The translations under genes and the position numbers were made by a program. The notes beneath the pieces were generated by a model, which was given only the letters and a program-made list of their open reading frames with translations, ran no database searches and was not told the origin of the DNA. 8,706 nt of DNA from an uncultured Clostridia bacterium. Lineage in GTDB: Bacteria > Bacillota_A > Clostridia > Christensenellales > CAG-138. Positions 6,609-8,706 of the stretch are shown piece after piece (position 1 is the first letter of the stretch; each line of letters begins with the position of its first letter). The stretch spans positions 1 to 8,706 of the forward strand of contig CAMNHT010000043.1 of assembly GCA_946539625.1 (NCBI GenBank), read 5' to 3'.

Positions 6609-6621
6609 CATTTGGAATGAT
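6607..6621. repeat. Inverted repeat ATCATT-TGG-AATGAT at the rpiB promoter
   Basis: Perfect 6-bp arms (6607-6612 and 6616-6621) around a 3-bp centre overlap the last bases of the -10 box and cover the likely transcript start near 6615. The position suits a repressor operator. The ribosome site GGAGGGGG (6623-6630) follows directly and ends 11 bases before the rpiB ATG. Confidence 0.5.
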
Positions 6622-6641
6622 CGGAGGGGGTACGAACATCT

Positions 6642-7094
6642 ATGAAACTGTCTATCGGGTCCGACCACGGCGGCTATGCATATAAGGAAGCCATCAAAGA
6701 GCATCTTATCTCGCAGGGACATGAAGTGATCGACTGCGGCTGCTTCGGCGTCGAAAGCGTCGATTATCCCGAATTCGGCATCGCGGCTGCGGAACTCGTG
6801 CGCGACGGCAAGGTCGATCGCGGCATCGTGATCTGCACGACCGGCATCGGTATGTCCATCGCGGCGAACAAGGTCCGCGGGATCCGCTGCGCGCTTTGCG
6901 GCGATCTCAAATCTGCGGAAATGACAAGAAGACACAACGATTCAAATGTTTTGGCAATGGGAGCGGGAATCATTCCGCTCTCTTTGGCATTGGAAATCAC
7001 CGACGTATGGCTGTCGACCGAATTCGAGGGCGGCAGACATGCGAGAAGGATCGGAATCATTACCGCTTATGAGGCGGAGAAGGAGCAAGTATGA
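6642..7094 (+). CDS. rpiB: Ribose-5-phosphate isomerase B
   Basis: Protein of 150 aa, cytosolic, interconverting ribose 5-phosphate and ribulose 5-phosphate in the non-oxidative pentose phosphate pathway. Family marks are SDHGGY at 7-12, the Cys65 region [13 protein letters not shown] (65-77) carrying the catalytic base and anion-hole loop, and [12 protein letters not shown] at 96-107 with the His98 used in ring opening. Thr66 follows the catalytic Cys where many family members have Gly; the rest of the loop is intact. RpiB, LacA/LacB and allose-6-phosphate isomerase share this fold; the length, full motif set and the neighbouring upp gene favour RpiB. It has its own promoter, and its stop overlaps the upp start by 4 bp, so the two are translated as a coupled pair. 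Confidence 0.93.
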   Translation: MKLSIGSDHGGYAYKEAIKEHLISQGHEVIDCGCFGVESVDYPEFGIAAAELVRDGKVDRGIVICTTGIGMSIAANKVRGIRCALCGDLKSAEMTRRHNDSNVLAMGAGIIPLSLALEITDVWLSTEFEGGRHARRIGIITAYEAEKEQV

Positions 7095-7717
7095 AAGTTA
7101 CCGTAATCGACCATCCTCTTGTACAGCACAAACTCAGCAGACTTCGCGACAAGAACACGAGCAACAAGGAATTCCGCGAGCTTGTCAGCGAGCTTGCAAT
7201 GCTGATGTGCTACGAAGTCACGCGTGACCTTCCGCTCGTTGAAACGGAGATTGAAACGCCGATCTGCAAGAGCAAGTTCAAAGTGCTGGCGAATGAGAAG
7301 CTCGCTATCGTCCCGATCCTGCGTGCAGGTCTCGGCATGGCGGACGGCATGATGAACCTCATCCCGAGCGCAAAGATGGGACACATCGGCATGTACCGCA
7401 ATCCCGACACGCTGAAGCCGACGAGCTACTATTGCAAGCTCCCGTACGACATCGAGGAGCGCGACGCGATCCTTGTCGACCCGATGCTGGCAACGGGCAA
7501 TTCCGCGATCGAGGGCATCCGTGTACTGAAGGAAGGCGGCGCGAAGAGCATTCGCCTCGTCAACCTGCTTGCCGCGCCGGAAGGCATCGAGGCGATCCGC
7601 CGGGTTTACGATGACGTCGATATCTACGTCGCGTGCATCGACCAGAAGCTGAACGAACACGGCTACATCGTCCCGGGTCTCGGCGACGCGGGCGACCGTC
7701 TGTTCGGAACGAAATAA
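7091..7717 (+). CDS. upp: Uracil phosphoribosyltransferase
   Basis: Protein of 208 aa that makes UMP from uracil and PRPP in pyrimidine salvage. The PRPP-binding loop is [10 protein letters not shown] at 130-139, and the uracil-binding C-terminal segment is [13 protein letters not shown] at 191-203, both typical of bacterial Upp. ILRAGLGM at 76-83 is another conserved block. Length is normal. The start ATG overlaps the rpiB stop, with AGGAG about 5 bases upstream. The pairing with rpiB makes sense because ribose 5-phosphate is the PRPP precursor. In Bacillus subtilis upp directly precedes the F-type ATP synthase operon; here V/A-type ATPase genes follow after 21 bp. No attenuator-like hairpin or PyrR site is evident before rpiB. 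Confidence 0.97.
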   Translation: MKVTVIDHPLVQHKLSRLRDKNTSNKEFRELVSELAMLMCYEVTRDLPLVETEIETPICKSKFKVLANEKLAIVPILRAGLGMADGMMNLIPSAKMGHIGMYRNPDTLKPTSYYCKLPYDIEERDAILVDPMLATGNSAIEGIRVLKEGGAKSIRLVNLLAAPEGIEAIRRVYDDVDIYVACIDQKLNEHGYIVPGLGDAGDRLFGTK

Positions 7718-7738
7718 TCATTCGAAACGGAGAAGCGT

Positions 7739-8053
7739 ATGACAAGTATCATGGAACGGATCGCGGAAGCGGAGACCCGTGCCGACGCGATCCTCGAGGA
7801 AGCCAACCGCACCGCAAGGGAGCGGGTCGCAAAGGAGCGGACCGACGCGGATGAAGCGATCGCCGCTGCGGCGGAATCCGAGCGCGCGCATACGGCGGAA
7901 ATGCTTCGTCAGGCGCAGACGGACGGGGAAGCGATGGCGGCTGAGGTGACCGACAAATCAAAGGCGGAAACGCAGAAGCTGATCGGTGCCGCAGAGCGAA
8001 ACGTCCCCGAAGCGATCGCATATTTGATGGAAAGGATTGAAGCAACGGTATGA
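7739..8053 (+). CDS. ntpF: V/A-type ATPase peripheral stalk subunit G/H (NtpF-like)
   Basis: Protein of 104 aa, almost wholly alpha-helical by composition (Ala, Glu, Arg, Lys, Gln) with no membrane segment. It begins with a pattern (EAETRADAILEEA at 9-21) common in the small peripheral-stalk subunit of bacterial and archaeal V/A ATPases, called NtpF, AtpH or AhaH, which pairs with subunit E as a long coiled coil between the catalytic head and subunit I. Identification rests on this composition plus position: it directly precedes and overlaps by 4 bp the subunit I gene, as in the ntpFIKECGABD order of Enterococcus hirae. GGAG lies 6 bases before the start. A coiled-coil protein of this size has little specific sequence, so the neighbour gives most of the confidence. 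Confidence 0.82.
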   Translation: MTSIMERIAEAETRADAILEEANRTARERVAKERTDADEAIAAAAESERAHTAEMLRQAQTDGEAMAAEVTDKSKAETQKLIGAAERNVPEAIAYLMERIEATV

Positions 8054-8706
8054 TCGTAGCGATGAAGCGCCTGTCTCTGGTCGCGCTGAAATCGGATCAG
8101 GACGCCATCCTCGATGCGTTGCAGAAAGCGGGCACGGTGGAGATCATCCGGCTTGCCGACGGCGACGTGCAGAACGGGGAAGCGGACGCGATCAATGCGC
8201 GTATCCAAAGACTTGCCGAATCCATCAGCGCAGTCAAGCCATACGCGAAGAAGGCGGGCTTCTTAAGTCCGCAAAAGCGCGAGATGACGCTTTCCGGCAT
8301 CCGGGAATACGTTCCCGCTGCCGAAAAAACCACGGAGGAGATCGAGGAACTGACGCATACACAGGCGCGTCTTCTCGCGGAGCGTGAGAAGGCAATTTCT
8401 GTGCGCGCTTCGCTCGAGCCGTGGACCGCATTGACCGTGCCGATGGATTCCGTCAGGAACACGCCGCGCGTGCATTACTTCATCGGACTGTGTGCCTCGA
8501 AGGACGTGCAGCGCGTCAAAGAACAGGAATACCTCGAAGCCGAATTTCTGAGCGAAAGCGCAACCGTTCCGACGATCCTTGCATGCAGGGAGAATGACAT
8601 GCGCGCCGTGCAGAACTTCCTGAAGACGATCGACTGGCAGGATTACGCGTTTCCGAAGCTTTCGGGAACTCCGCGTGAAGCGATCGAATCGCTCGACCGC
8701 AGGATC
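8050..8706 (+). CDS. ntpI: V/A-type ATPase subunit I, N-terminal part (3' end outside window)
   Basis: Open for 219 codons from ATG 8050 to the right edge; complete homologues are roughly 600-660 aa. Subunit I (homologue of eukaryotic subunit a) links the membrane rotor ring to the peripheral stalks and supplies the ion half-channels. Only the cytoplasmic N-terminal domain is present. It begins MIVAMKRLSLVAL and continues with LDALQKAGTVEI (21-32), the usual first helix and strand. A helical region follows at about 42-120, then the typical block LEPWTALTVPMDS (122-134) and a second alpha/beta unit from about 140. The ion-channel membrane domain with its key Arg should lie beyond the window. 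The start overlaps the ntpF stop by 4 bp, with AAAGGA 13 bases upstream. An internal ATG at 8062 is possible but would remove family-typical residues. Confidence 0.9.
   Translation, partial: MIVAMKRLSLVALKSDQDAILDALQKAGTVEIIRLADGDVQNGEADAINARIQRLAESISAVKPYAKKAGFLSPQKREMTLSGIREYVPAAEKTTEEIEELTHTQARLLAEREKAISVRASLEPWTALTVPMDSVRNTPRVHYFIGLCASKDVQRVKEQEYLEAEFLSESATVPTILACRENDMRAVQNFLKTIDWQDYAFPKLSGTPREAIESLDRRI

Noticed and set aside
6836..6848. Thr66 after the catalytic Cys of RpiB as a sign of altered specificity
   Set aside because: All other active-site residues are kept and the loop varies in the family; not enough to propose a different substrate.
1..8706. Search for mobile elements, CRISPR, defence, biosynthetic or toxin-antitoxin systems
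   Set aside because: Every open stretch is explained by recognisable housekeeping genes; no transposase, integrase, long repeats, att-like duplications or small two-gene toxin modules were seen.

Overview
The window looks like part of a chromosome from a fairly GC-rich Firmicute of the Clostridia type, probably uncultured. The evidence is a FtsK/SpoIIIE translocase, a YqhQ (DUF1385) protein, the order yqhQ-prmC-prfA-ywlC-rpiB-upp, and a V/A-type ATPase of the Enterococcus/Clostridium kind. No 16S or other species marker is present, so the placement is an inference. Most of the window is core housekeeping DNA. I see no mobile element, CRISPR array, tRNA, rRNA or phage gene.

Layout. (1) From 1 to 1417, on the minus strand, lies the N-terminal two thirds or so of an ftsK/spoIIIE gene; its motor domain is beyond the left edge. 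(2) The 140-bp gap at 1418-1557 holds two divergent, back-to-back sigma-A-like promoters. (3) Reading right are a HAD-family hydrolase (1558-2199) and, one base later, a small alkyltransferase-like (ATL) DNA repair protein (2201-2518). (4) A new promoter region at about 2522-2564 precedes a translation-factor operon: yqhQ (DUF1385 membrane protein), prmC, prfA and ywlC/tsaC, all overlapping by 4 to 8 bp. (5) A third promoter at 6580-6608 starts rpiB-upp, and 21 bp after upp the first two genes of a V/A-type ATPase operon begin (subunit G/H-like ntpF, then ntpI, cut by the right edge). There is no gene-free stretch over 300 bases; the three largest gaps are 140, 92 and 81 bp. I found no convincing intrinsic terminator.

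How the genes work together. PrmC methylates the GGQ glutamine of RF1, whose gene follows and overlaps it. YwlC/TsaC makes the precursor of the t6A37 tRNA modification, so three adjacent genes serve decoding and termination. RpiB interconverts ribose 5-phosphate and ribulose 5-phosphate, and ribose 5-phosphate is the precursor of the PRPP used by Upp, the uracil salvage enzyme. The ATPase genes are placed to be read through from upp.

The most notable point is this last junction. In Bacillus subtilis a similar gene series (prfA, prmC, ywlC, ywlF/rpiB, upp) leads into the F-type atp operon; here the same slot is occupied by a V/A-type ATPase. Other items worth a look are the ATL protein with Trp in place of the catalytic Cys, a HAD enzyme with Asn in place of the second motif I Asp, and short inverted repeats lying on two promoters. 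I found no clear evidence of an entirely new system.
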